A stretch of 6,120 nucleotides of DNA from the NCBI GenBank assembly GCA_036736205.1, contig DAINMX010000318.1:1-6120 (forward strand), given 5' to 3'. The notes under the pieces were generated by a model. It did not search any database. It saw only the letters and a program-made list of their open reading frames with translations, and was not told the DNA's origin. The stretch is from XYA12-FULL-58-9 sp001798605 (GTDB lineage: Bacteria; Myxococcota; XYA12-FULL-58-9). Positions 1-3,623 of the stretch are shown here, one piece after another. The position numbers and the translations under genes are program-made. Positions within the stretch are counted from its first letter, which is position 1. Each line of letters begins with the position of its first letter.

Positions 1-350
1 AGGTAGAACATTGTCGCTCTGCGCAGGCTCTGCGTGTCGGGATGCGGGACCGTCCATGCTGCTTCTTCCTTGGTCGGTTGGTATTCGATGGCGTCTTCGA
101 GCTCGCCCTTGACGAGGAGGGTGCTCAGGGTCGGCGTGTGAGTGATGAGGAGCTGGTCGTTGTCGAGCCAGTGCGTCTCGCAGTCCTCGAGATCGTCCAG
201 TAAGGTGGTGATGAAGCGATGCCCTGCATAGAGGGCAGCGTAGCCGATGGTGAAGAAGAAGGTATGATCGCCGTTGGGGTCGCGGGCCTGGAAGTAGAAA
301 TGGCACACGGGGTTACGATACGGTGAGCTTGGCGCGTGAGGCTTGAGCAT
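1..350 (-). CDS. Unknown phage protein, partial (runs off left edge)
   Basis: An open leftward reading frame of 116 complete codons has no stop before the window edge, so the C-terminus is missing. The start chosen is the ATG at 350-348, because an AAGGAA Shine-Dalgarno lies 7 nt upstream (358-363 on the plus strand). A later in-frame GTG at 308 has no ribosome site. The start lies inside the 3' end of the upstream gene (38 nt overlap), so the two are probably translationally coupled in one leftward operon. The protein begins MLKPHAPSSPYRNPVCHFYF and has an aromatic stretch (HTFFFTIGYAALYAGHRF) followed by an acidic segment (LLDDLEDCETHWLDND). The frame uses codons like its neighbours and has no internal stop. 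I recognise no family. It looks soluble rather than membrane-bound, since charged residues interrupt the hydrophobic runs. That it is a real gene is fairly secure; its function is unknown. Confidence 0.68.
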   Translation of the reverse strand, partial: MLKPHAPSSPYRNPVCHFYFQARDPNGDHTFFFTIGYAALYAGHRFITTLLDDLEDCETHWLDNDQLLITHTPTLSTLLVKGELEDAIEYQPTKEEAAWTVPHPDTQSLRRATMFY

Positions 351-516
351 CTTTCAGTTCCTTGGCTAGACGTTTGATGTTAGATAGTTGCGGATCGTCG
401 GGGAGCCACTTCCAGCGTTGGTGTTTGGCTTTTGTCGTGTGTTTGCGCAGATATTGGCGCAGCTGGTAGGGGTCGAGATCGAACTCGCGGCAGATGTGTT
501 TGAGCGTTATCTCCAT
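313..516 (-). CDS. Small winged-helix/HTH-like DNA-binding protein
   Basis: A 67-residue basic protein. Residues 2-24 have a helix-turn-helix pattern (ITLKHICREFDLDPYQLRQY then LRKH), followed by a short Arg/Trp segment (QRWKW, 33-37) that could form a wing, and a C-terminal Lys-rich helix (46-57). The arrangement I/V-x3-L/I-x2-E-x-D/G-I/L-x3-x-LR-x2-L/I-R is shared with the C-terminal domain of the plus-strand protein at 1407-1793, so the two look like members of one phage DNA-binding fold. The start has an AAAGGA ribosome site 7 nt upstream and a strong promoter at 539-567, which leaves a leader of only about 15-20 nt. It is the first gene of the leftward unit and its 3' end overlaps the next gene. 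A role as a transcriptional regulator or nucleoid-type protein is inferred. No specific family can be named from sequence reading alone. Confidence 0.72.
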   Translation of the reverse strand: MEITLKHICREFDLDPYQLRQYLRKHTTKAKHQRWKWLPDDPQLSNIKRLAKELKDAQASRAKLTVS

Positions 517-538
517 GGTGTGTTCCTTTCGTTATCAG

Positions 539-567
539 AGTATAGCAGAGAATAGGCGCAATGTAAA
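539..567 (-). promoter_or_regulatory. Strong leftward sigma70-type promoter
   Basis: On the minus strand the -35 box TTTACA (562-567) is followed by exactly 17 nt and the -10 box TATACT (539-544), preceded by TGC as in extended -10 promoters. Transcription should start near 530-533, about 15 nt before the ATG at 516. It faces away from the promoter at 602-631, so the 540-630 interval is a divergent control region. The stretch between the two -35 boxes holds a short dyad, CTGC-GGTT-GCAG (570-581), that could be an operator but is weak on its own. Confidence 0.72.
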
Positions 568-601
568 TCCTGCGGTTGCAGAAATAGCTGAAATTCTTGT
601 G

Positions 602-631
602 TTGACGTGGTATTCTCTTGTCTTGTAGAGT
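602..631 (+). promoter_or_regulatory. Rightward sigma70-type promoter
   Basis: TTGACG (602-607), an 18 nt spacer and TAGAGT (626-631) precede the small membrane-protein gene. The -35 box is near consensus; the -10 box matches at four of six positions. The TTGAC core recurs at five other promoters in the window, which supports this call. The predicted start near 638 leaves about 25 nt of leader, containing the AAGGAG ribosome site at 651-656. Confidence 0.55.
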
Positions 632-663
632 GATTGCAGGTCTAATGATGAAGGAGAAACGTG

Positions 664-860
664 ATGAGATGGCTTGTGATGCCCTTTGTGTCGATGCTCT
701 GGCAAATGTCGATCATGGCGGCTTGCTTCGGNNNNNNNNNNGGGCGGCTTTTGTAGCATGGCTCGGCTATGAGGAATATGCCGCGGGGGTTTGGGTGTTT
801 CTGATGATCTGGCTGGGAGGCTTGGTGATCGGTCTTGCAAGGAATAGCAATCATGGCTGA
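664..860 (+). CDS. Small two-helix membrane protein, interrupted by an assembly gap
   Basis: Start ATG at 664 is set by an excellent AAGGAG site (651-656) 7 nt upstream; a GTG at 661 in the same frame is less well spaced. Before the Ns this frame encodes a hydrophobic N-terminus (MRWLVMPFVSMLWQMSIMAA) that resembles a transmembrane helix or signal anchor. In the drawn length the frame then hits a stop soon after the gap. The other frame after the gap, however, encodes AAFVAWLGYEEYAAGVWVFL and continues MIWLGGLVIGLARNSNHG, ending at the TGA at 858-860. That gives a second clear transmembrane helix and a basic tail. The simplest reading is one gene whose gap is not really ten bases: joining the halves needs a gap length of 2 modulo 3. 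The stop overlaps the next start by 8 nt. Function is unknown. Small phage membrane proteins near regulatory genes can be holin-like or superinfection-exclusion proteins, but nothing here selects among these. Confidence 0.55.
732..741. other. Assembly gap (10 Ns)
   Basis: Ten consecutive undetermined bases lie inside the small membrane-protein gene. Ten is a common placeholder length, and the coding evidence on the two sides lies in different frames, so the true number of missing bases is probably not ten. Confidence 0.98.
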
Positions 861-1044
861 GCTCGATGATGTAGACCCGCTTATGCGGTCGCCTTTGATG
901 GTGTCACTGGTAAAGGAAGCGCGCACGTTGACTGAGTGGGATGTAGCTGTGCTGTTGCTTATGGCAATGGATGATGATGAAGTTCGGTGCCGAGTCGAGG
1001 AGCTGCGAACCGGTAGGGTGACGGGTGAACTGAGCTGCCATTGA
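853..1044 (+). CDS. Small acidic hypothetical protein
   Basis: A 63-residue protein beginning MAELDDVDPLMRSPLMVSLV. The ATG at 853 is preferred over an in-frame TTG at 835 because AAGGAA (839-844) sits 8 nt upstream of the ATG. The start overlaps the stop of the membrane-protein gene (ATGGCTGA), indicating coupled translation. The protein is acidic, with predicted helices at about residues 14-38 (LMVSLVKEARTLTEWDVAVL) and 40-53 (DDDEVRCRVEELRTG). There is no signal peptide and the hydrophobic positions look amphipathic rather than membrane-spanning. I recognise no family. Its position as second gene after the divergent promoter suggests an early or regulatory accessory role, which is inference only. 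Confidence 0.68.
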   Translation: MAELDDVDPLMRSPLMVSLVKEARTLTEWDVAVLLLMAMDDDEVRCRVEELRTGRVTGELSCH

Positions 1045-1056
1045 CCCTGTGGACCT

Positions 1057-1188
1057 GTCTGCATAGGAGCTATGGCAGGCGCACGTTGCAGTCTTTACCT
1101 TAGCCCTGCGGCATGGGGCCATACGCGGGCGCGGCCGCATTTGCCTAGGGCCCTAAGCACTCCATAGGGGGTATGGCCCTATGCAGAC
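1057..1188. repeat. Long inverted repeat enclosing nested hairpins
   Basis: GTCTGCATAGG (1057-1067) is the exact reverse complement of CCTATGCAGAC (1178-1188). Allowing one bulged T at 1056, the match extends outward to ACC/GGT (1053-1055 and 1189-1191), giving 14 paired positions around a loop of about 110 bases. Inside are a hairpin CTGCATAG/CTATG-G-CAG (1059-1078), a GCCC-T-GCG/CGCGGGC stem (1103-1130) and the perfect 7-bp hairpin at 1163-1183 with loop GGTATGG. The outer arms compete with the two terminal hairpins for the same bases. This could be paired protein-binding sites or a structured RNA; the sequence does not decide. Confidence 0.55.
1061..1177 (+). repeat. Repeated imperfect palindrome, candidate operator pair
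   Basis: GCATAGGAGCTATGGC (1061-1076) and CCATAGGGGGTATGGC (1162-1177) agree at 13 of 16 positions, and each is a dyad of the form CATAG-N3-(C/G)TATG. Related half-sites occur as GCCATAC (1118-1124, reverse orientation) and GTATGGC (1190-1196). A spaced set of dyads like this is typical of a dimeric repressor's operators. The binding protein is not identified, though two HTH proteins are encoded nearby. Confidence 0.5.
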
Positions 1189-1226
1189 GGTATGGCTCCT
1201 TGCATGGCTGGCACCCCGTGTCCAAA

Positions 1227-1302
1227 CCGCAACACGGCCGTTGCCGATCCGCAACACCCTTGTCCGCAACATTGTTCCGCAATCAAGGGCAAGATCGCAA
1301 CA
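1227..1302 (+). repeat. Iteron-like direct repeats (CCGCAACA, five copies)
   Basis: Exact CCGCAACA copies start at 1227, 1249 and 1264, and near copies at 1277 (CCGCAAT) and 1295 (TCGCAACA). Spacing from start to start is 22, 15, 13 and 18 bases, so they are clustered but not regularly phased. The last ends 19 bases before the -35 box at 1322. One further ACGCAACA lies at 1855-1862 between the next promoter and its gene. The copies could be iterons for a replication protein or an activator array for the promoter just downstream. Confidence 0.55.
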
Positions 1303-1321
1303 AAACAAGACAAGATTCCTG

Positions 1322-1350
1322 TTGACGCCGCCTTGCTCCTGGCCTATATT
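1322..1350 (+). promoter_or_regulatory. Strong rightward sigma70-type promoter
   Basis: TTGACG (1322-1327), a 17 nt spacer and TATATT (1345-1350) give a near-consensus promoter. The start point near 1357 leaves about 50 nt of leader before the ATG at 1407, with AAAAGGA (1392-1398) 8 nt from the start. It lies directly downstream of the CCGCAACA cluster, which could therefore regulate it. Confidence 0.7.
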
Positions 1351-1406
1351 GAATACATCGAACGACACAACGTCTTCGACCAACCCGTGATAAAAGGAAT
1401 AACACG

Positions 1407-1793
1407 ATGACCACCGAAACCAACACCGTGACCGTCCTCCCGATGACCGCTGCCGCGAAACGCGCCACCTCGCCCGTGAAAATCTCGAAGGCGACGAAGG
1501 CGACCACGAAAGCGATGCGCGCCACGAAACCCGCCGACGCCTCGCCCAAGGCCGTCAAAAAGGTGACCGTCGCCAAGCCCGATGCGAAACCCGCGAAACC
1601 CGCCGCGAAACGCGACACCTTCACGTCCGTGGATCTCGCCGCCGAAAAAGGCATCAACGCGAAGACGCTCCGTGCCCGCATCCGTCGCAACCTCGCGAAA
1701 TGGGAACCCCTGTTCGCCGGCGAAAAGCACACGTTCAAGGACAACGTGACGACCCGCAAGGCGATTGACGCCCTGCTCGCCGCCGCCGAATAA
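1407..1793 (+). CDS. Histone-H1-like tailed DNA-binding protein with C-terminal HTH
   Basis: A 128-residue protein in two parts. Residues 1-70 are a low-complexity Lys/Ala/Thr/Pro tail with repeated AK, KP and KAT units, like the disordered basic tails of bacterial histone-H1-like proteins. Residues 71-128 form a compact domain whose first half is a helix-turn-helix (FTSVDLAAEKGINAKTLRAR then IRRN), followed by a possible wing (WEPLFAGEKHTFKDN) and a final Ala-rich helix (RKAIDALLAAAE). The HTH follows the same pattern as the leftward 67-residue protein at 313-516. It has its own promoter and an AAAAGGA ribosome site 8 nt upstream. The tail DNA is itself mildly repetitive (CGAAACCCG units near 1585-1605). 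The likely role is non-specific or semi-specific DNA binding, as a nucleoid-type protein, regulator or origin binder; the exact role is inference. The protein is expected to be cytoplasmic. Confidence 0.78.
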   Translation: MTTETNTVTVLPMTAAAKRATSPVKISKATKATTKAMRATKPADASPKAVKKVTVAKPDAKPAKPAAKRDTFTSVDLAAEKGINAKTLRARIRRNLAKWEPLFAGEKHTFKDNVTTRKAIDALLAAAE

Positions 1794-1802
1794 TCCCATG
1801 AT

Positions 1803-1834
1803 GATGCGGGATGCGTGTTGACGTGTCCCGCATC
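1803..1834. repeat. Palindrome overlapping a promoter -35 box, candidate operator
   Basis: GATGCGGGA (1803-1811) and TCCCGCATC (1826-1834) are exact reverse complements separated by 14 bases. A second register also pairs, GGGATGCG (1808-1815) with CGCATCCC (1829-1836). The -35 box of the next promoter lies at the centre, so a dimeric repressor bound here would block it. There is no T-run, so it is a poor intrinsic terminator for the preceding gene. Confidence 0.5.
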
Positions 1835-1846
1835 CCATGCCATAAT
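1818..1846 (+). promoter_or_regulatory. Rightward sigma70-type promoter
   Basis: TTGACG (1818-1823), a 17 nt spacer and CATAAT (1841-1846) form a near-consensus promoter for the 81-residue gene. Transcription should start near 1853, about 25 nt before the ATG at 1879. The -35 sits within the palindrome at 1803-1834, which suggests repression. Confidence 0.7.
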
Positions 1847-1878
1847 GATGTCACACGCAACACGAAAGGCCTCATCCC

Positions 1879-2124
1879 ATGCAAACCGTCATCGCCAACA
1901 ATTGTGACCTGCGCCTCGCCCGCATCATCGCCATGCTGTGCTCCCGTGCATCGCGCATCGAACTGACCTACTACCCTGACGATGAAACCTACCTGCTGCA
2001 CGTCGATGCCATCACCTACATGATGATCGTCGGCTCTGACGATGATGTCTTTGACTTCGAACCCCGCAATGCCGACACCCCTTGCAACATCACCTTCTCC
2101 ATGCCCGACTTCCTCATCGACTGA
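1879..2124 (+). CDS. Small acidic hypothetical protein
   Basis: An 81-residue acidic protein starting MQTVIANNCDLRLARIIAML. The start has GAAAGG (1864-1869) 9 nt upstream and its own promoter at 1818-1846; an intrinsic terminator follows at 2151-2184, so it forms a single-gene transcription unit. The N-terminal helix (10-24) is followed by predicted beta strands (RIELTYYPDDETYLLHVDAI, 26-45, and TYMMIVG) and a strongly acidic segment (SDDDVFDFEP). Its strand-turn-strand arrangement suggests a small alpha/beta fold. I recognise no family. Acidic small phage proteins sometimes act as DNA mimics or inhibitors of host enzymes, but nothing specific supports that here. Confidence 0.7.
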   Translation: MQTVIANNCDLRLARIIAMLCSRASRIELTYYPDDETYLLHVDAITYMMIVGSDDDVFDFEPRNADTPCNITFSMPDFLID

Positions 2125-2150
2125 CACGACCCGCCGCCCGTTTAATAGGC

Positions 2151-2184
2151 GCTCTGCCCAACCCATGGGCGGGGCCCTTTTTTT
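2151..2184 (+). terminator. Intrinsic (rho-independent) terminator
   Basis: GCTCTGCCCA (2151-2160) pairs with TGGGCGGGGC (2166-2175) over ten positions, two of them G-U, around the loop ACCCA. CC and then seven Ts (2178-2184) follow directly. This ends transcription of the 1879-2124 gene, and probably read-through from the upstream units. Confidence 0.82.
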
Positions 2185-2227
2185 ATGGCCGCACCCCCCG
2201 CACCGCGGACGAGTACCGTTCTATACT

Positions 2228-2249
2228 GCTAGGGGGTATCTTGCCTAGC
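2228..2249. repeat. Inverted repeat with motifs shared with the 1141-1177 region
   Basis: GCTAGG (2228-2233) and CCTAGC (2244-2249) are inverted around ten bases. The interval contains TAGGGGGTAT (2230-2239) and TTGCCTAG (2241-2248), both found exactly in the other control region at 1165-1174 and 1141-1148. It lies 25 bases upstream of the -35 box at 2274, a plausible position for a regulator of that promoter. Confidence 0.45.
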
Positions 2250-2273
2250 TTCTCTTGCACAAGACAATCGGTG

Positions 2274-2302
2274 TTGACTTCACTCACCCACTCATCTACT
2301 AT
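2274..2302 (+). promoter_or_regulatory. Rightward sigma70-type promoter
   Basis: TTGACT (2274-2279), a 17 nt spacer and TACTAT (2297-2302) precede the three overlapping small genes. The start near 2309 would give a very short leader, since the strong ribosome site GAGGAGG occupies 2308-2314. Transcription may thus begin at or within the Shine-Dalgarno, or a few bases earlier. Confidence 0.62.
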
Positions 2303-2320
2303 CGACCGAGGAGGCACCAA

Positions 2321-2509
2321 ATGAAAATCACCCCTGACGAAATCATAAACCGCTATTGGCGCTACCCTTGGGTCTTTAAGCTCAATGGCGACCTCATCAT
2401 CCACGTTCCGAACCGCCCACCAATTCGCTTCAAGGAAGCTGACTATGTCCCAAAAGCCCATCGAACAAACGGACTGCCGCAAATGCGGCCACCAGACAAC
2501 TGTGGTTGA
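2321..2509 (+). CDS. Small hypothetical protein, first of an overlapping trio
   Basis: A 62-residue protein starting MKITPDEIINRYWRYPWVFK. The ATG at 2321 is chosen because GAGGAGG (2308-2314), the best ribosome site in the window, lies 6 nt upstream. An upstream in-frame TTG at 2255 precedes the promoter and has no such site. The N-terminal half is aromatic and could form a small beta structure (WVFKLNGDLIIHVPNRPPIR). The C-terminal 22 residues are encoded in DNA that also encodes the start of the next gene in another frame. This tail is Pro/Arg/Asn-rich and may be little constrained. I recognise no family. It is transcribed from the promoter at 2274-2302. Confidence 0.68.
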   Translation: MKITPDEIINRYWRYPWVFKLNGDLIIHVPNRPPIRFKEADYVPKAHRTNGLPQMRPPDNCG

Positions 2510-2645
2510 CTCCCGCCCGCACGTCATAGGCTGGGCCAAAACGATCAAGCGCCGCCGCCAGTGCACAAACACAGAGTGCAAAGCCCGCCACACCACCTAC
2601 GAGGTCGAAGAAGGAATAGCCAACGATGTCTTCACCGACGACTAA
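2445..2645 (+). CDS. Free-standing zinc ribbon, NrdR/Ogr-like
   Basis: A 66-residue protein starting at ATG 2445, set by AAGGAA (2432-2437) 7 nt upstream. Four cysteines, C11-x2-C14 and C40-x4-C45, form a predicted zinc ribbon. The first half (TTVVDSRPHVIGWAKTIKRR then RQC) closely follows the N-terminal zinc ribbon of the ribonucleotide-reductase repressor NrdR, with its V-x-DSR and RRRRxC signatures and a TTYE after the last cysteine. The ATP-cone domain that gives NrdR its nucleotide sensing is absent. The wider CTNTEC knuckle instead resembles Ogr/Delta-type late-gene activators of P2-like phages. It starts 65 nt inside the preceding gene and its end overlaps the next start by 20 nt. Sequence-specific DNA or RNA-polymerase binding is the likely role. 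Whether it regulates host nrd genes, phage late genes or something else is not determined. Confidence 0.8.
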   Translation: MSQKPIEQTDCRKCGHQTTVVDSRPHVIGWAKTIKRRRQCTNTECKARHTTYEVEEGIANDVFTDD

Positions 2646-2997
2646 CTGGGGCTTCATCCCCGGCACCACAGTCATAAATCCCCACGAAGTCGAGCGCAAA
2701 GCGCGCATCCGCGTATCCGTGGCAGCCTGGGCCTACGAAAACAGCCTGCGCCCAATCATGTCCGACGCCGACTATGATGCCCTATCCAAAACGATCAGAC
2801 CGACACTGGCAACCGGCAACCCAAGGCTGGATCACTTCTTCCGTCGGCACTTCGAACCTCACACAGGCCTGTGGATACACCAACACCCCGAGCCCCAAAA
2901 GCTCGCGGATATCTACTATCGCTATTACCTGCCCAACCTGCTCACGCCTGAGGAGCGAAAGCGCGCCCGTCGCAAGGCAAGACGCAAAAACCGTTGA
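2626..2997 (+). CDS. Phage protein with a DNA-ligase-Ia-like motif
   Basis: A 123-residue basic protein; its start at 2626 has AAGGAA (2611-2616) 9 nt upstream and lies inside the zinc-ribbon gene. Residues 25-53 form a helix pair containing IMSDADYDAL, which resembles the SDAEYD motif of the Ia domain of NAD-dependent DNA ligase, the part that binds the nicotinamide mononucleotide end of NAD. The following TGNPRLDHFFRRHFEPHTGL then WIHQHPE segment has no counterpart that I recognise there, and the adenylation domain is missing, so it is not a ligase. The tail (109-123) is a run of Arg/Lys (RKRARRKARRKNR), consistent with nucleic-acid binding. It sits immediately upstream of terS, and the terS promoter begins at its stop codon. 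The similarity may reflect a small phage family using the same helical motif. Function is unknown. Confidence 0.68.
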   Translation: MSSPTTNWGFIPGTTVINPHEVERKARIRVSVAAWAYENSLRPIMSDADYDALSKTIRPTLATGNPRLDHFFRRHFEPHTGLWIHQHPEPQKLADIYYRYYLPNLLTPEERKRARRKARRKNR

Positions 2998-3023
2998 CAA
3001 ACTAGCTCCTGCTCCTTTACATT
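2994..3023 (+). promoter_or_regulatory. Rightward sigma70-type promoter for the terminase genes
   Basis: A perfect TTGACA (2994-2999) overlaps the TGA stop (2995-2997) of the preceding gene. TACATT (3018-3023) lies 18 nt on. The start near 3030 leaves about 20 nt before the terS ATG at 3051, with TAAGGA (3037-3042) as the ribosome site. Confidence 0.62.
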
Positions 3024-3050
3024 GGGTCAAACCACATAAGGACCCCGCTT

Positions 3051-3623
3051 ATGCCCCGTAAAGAGCGAAAGAAGAGCCCGCTTATCAACGATCCGCTTGC
3101 TCCCAAATACACCAAGCTGAAGCTCCCGTCCGGCAAGGTGCTCAATCTGAAGGTGAAGGTGGCCTACGATAAAGGCCGCTTTGATACCGAAATGCGGGAG
3201 CAATATCTTGCCATGATCCGCGAGGGCTTCACGAACAAGGACGCTGCGGCGGCCTGTGGCTGCGGCACCAAGTACTTCCAGCGCCGTCGCGAGCAGGACG
3301 CGACCTTTGAGGCTGACTATCAGGCGGCTCGTGCCGATGGCGATGACGTGATCCGTGCCGAGGTCCACAGACGCGGCGTTGACGGCGTCCGCCGTGCGAT
3401 CTATCACGATGGCAAAGTCGTCGGGCACAAGCAGGAGTACTCCGACCAGCTGCTGATGTTCTTGGCCAAGAGCCGGATGCCCAACGAGTTCGGTGATCGT
3501 ATCCAAACCGAGCACACCGTCAAGTTCGACGGCGCGGCCGAGAGCCTCGTCAGCAAACTGAGCGCCATGCTCGGTATCAAAGCCCCTCCCATGATAGATG
3601 TGACACCCAATGAAGCTGACTGA
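3051..3623 (+). CDS. terS: Terminase small subunit
   Basis: A 190-residue protein that recognises the packaging site on concatemeric phage DNA and presents it to the large subunit. After a basic N-terminus (PRKERKKSP), residues 45-80 hold an HTH (YLAMIREGFTNKDAAAACGC followed by GTKYFQRRR), the DNA-binding element of this family. The central region EVHRRGVDGVRRAIYHDGKV (104-123) and the EYSDQLLMFLAKSRMPNEFG (129-148) motif are characteristic of a widespread small-terminase group in phages of Pseudomonadota and form the oligomerising helical part. The C-terminus (160-190) is probably the segment that contacts TerL. TAAGGA lies 8 nt before the start. The stop overlaps the terL start by 14 nt in a different frame. 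The motif pattern and the position before terL both support the call. Confidence 0.9.
   Translation: MPRKERKKSPLINDPLAPKYTKLKLPSGKVLNLKVKVAYDKGRFDTEMREQYLAMIREGFTNKDAAAACGCGTKYFQRRREQDATFEADYQAARADGDDVIRAEVHRRGVDGVRRAIYHDGKVVGHKQEYSDQLLMFLAKSRMPNEFGDRIQTEHTVKFDGAAESLVSKLSAMLGIKAPPMIDVTPNEAD

Larger units (their letters stand above)
1045..1406. other. Non-coding control region rich in repeats (possible origin or operator region)
   Basis: These 362 bases hold no convincing gene. From left to right they contain a stem-loop after the preceding stop (1059-1078), a GC-rich imperfect hairpin (1103-1130), a 10-bp palindrome TAGGGCCCTA (1146-1155), a perfect hairpin CATAGGG/CCCTATG (1163-1183), five CCGCAACA-like direct repeats (1227-1302), an A-rich stretch (about 1291-1318), a promoter (1322-1350) and the AAAAGGA ribosome site (1392-1398) of the next gene. 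The combination resembles a regulatory region or phage replication origin. I saw no DnaA-box match and cannot prove origin function. Confidence 0.5.

Noticed and set aside
618..663. ATG at 618 as the start of the small membrane protein
   Set aside because: It has no ribosome site and lies upstream of the AAGGAG motif and inside the promoter; it appears only because the ten-N gap puts the downstream half in this frame.
1163..1183. Hairpin CATAGGG/CCCTATG as an intrinsic terminator
   Set aside because: No T-run follows it; it belongs to the set of TATGGC/CATAGG dyads and is better read as an operator or structural element.
1192..1410. A 72-residue rightward frame whose stop overlaps the 1407 start as ATGA, with a protein-like tail (ALLLAYIEYIERHNVFDQPV)
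   Set aside because: It has no ribosome site at 1192 or at the in-frame ATG 1204, its N-terminal half is low-complexity translation of the CCGCAACA repeats, and a strong promoter lies inside it. The ATGA overlap and the tail keep it a weak possibility.
1283..1843. Long leftward frames opposite the H1-like gene
   Set aside because: Compositional shadows of a Lys/Ala-rich high-GC gene; Ala/Arg/Gly-rich with no ribosome site or motif.
2222..2227. TATACT as a -10 box upstream of the 2228-2249 repeat
   Set aside because: No acceptable -35 box lies 16-18 nt upstream (the sequence there is C-rich), while a full promoter exists at 2274-2302.
2445..2645. Calling the zinc ribbon a full NrdR repressor
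   Set aside because: The ATP-cone domain is absent and the second cysteine pair has the wrong spacing, so only domain-level similarity is claimed.
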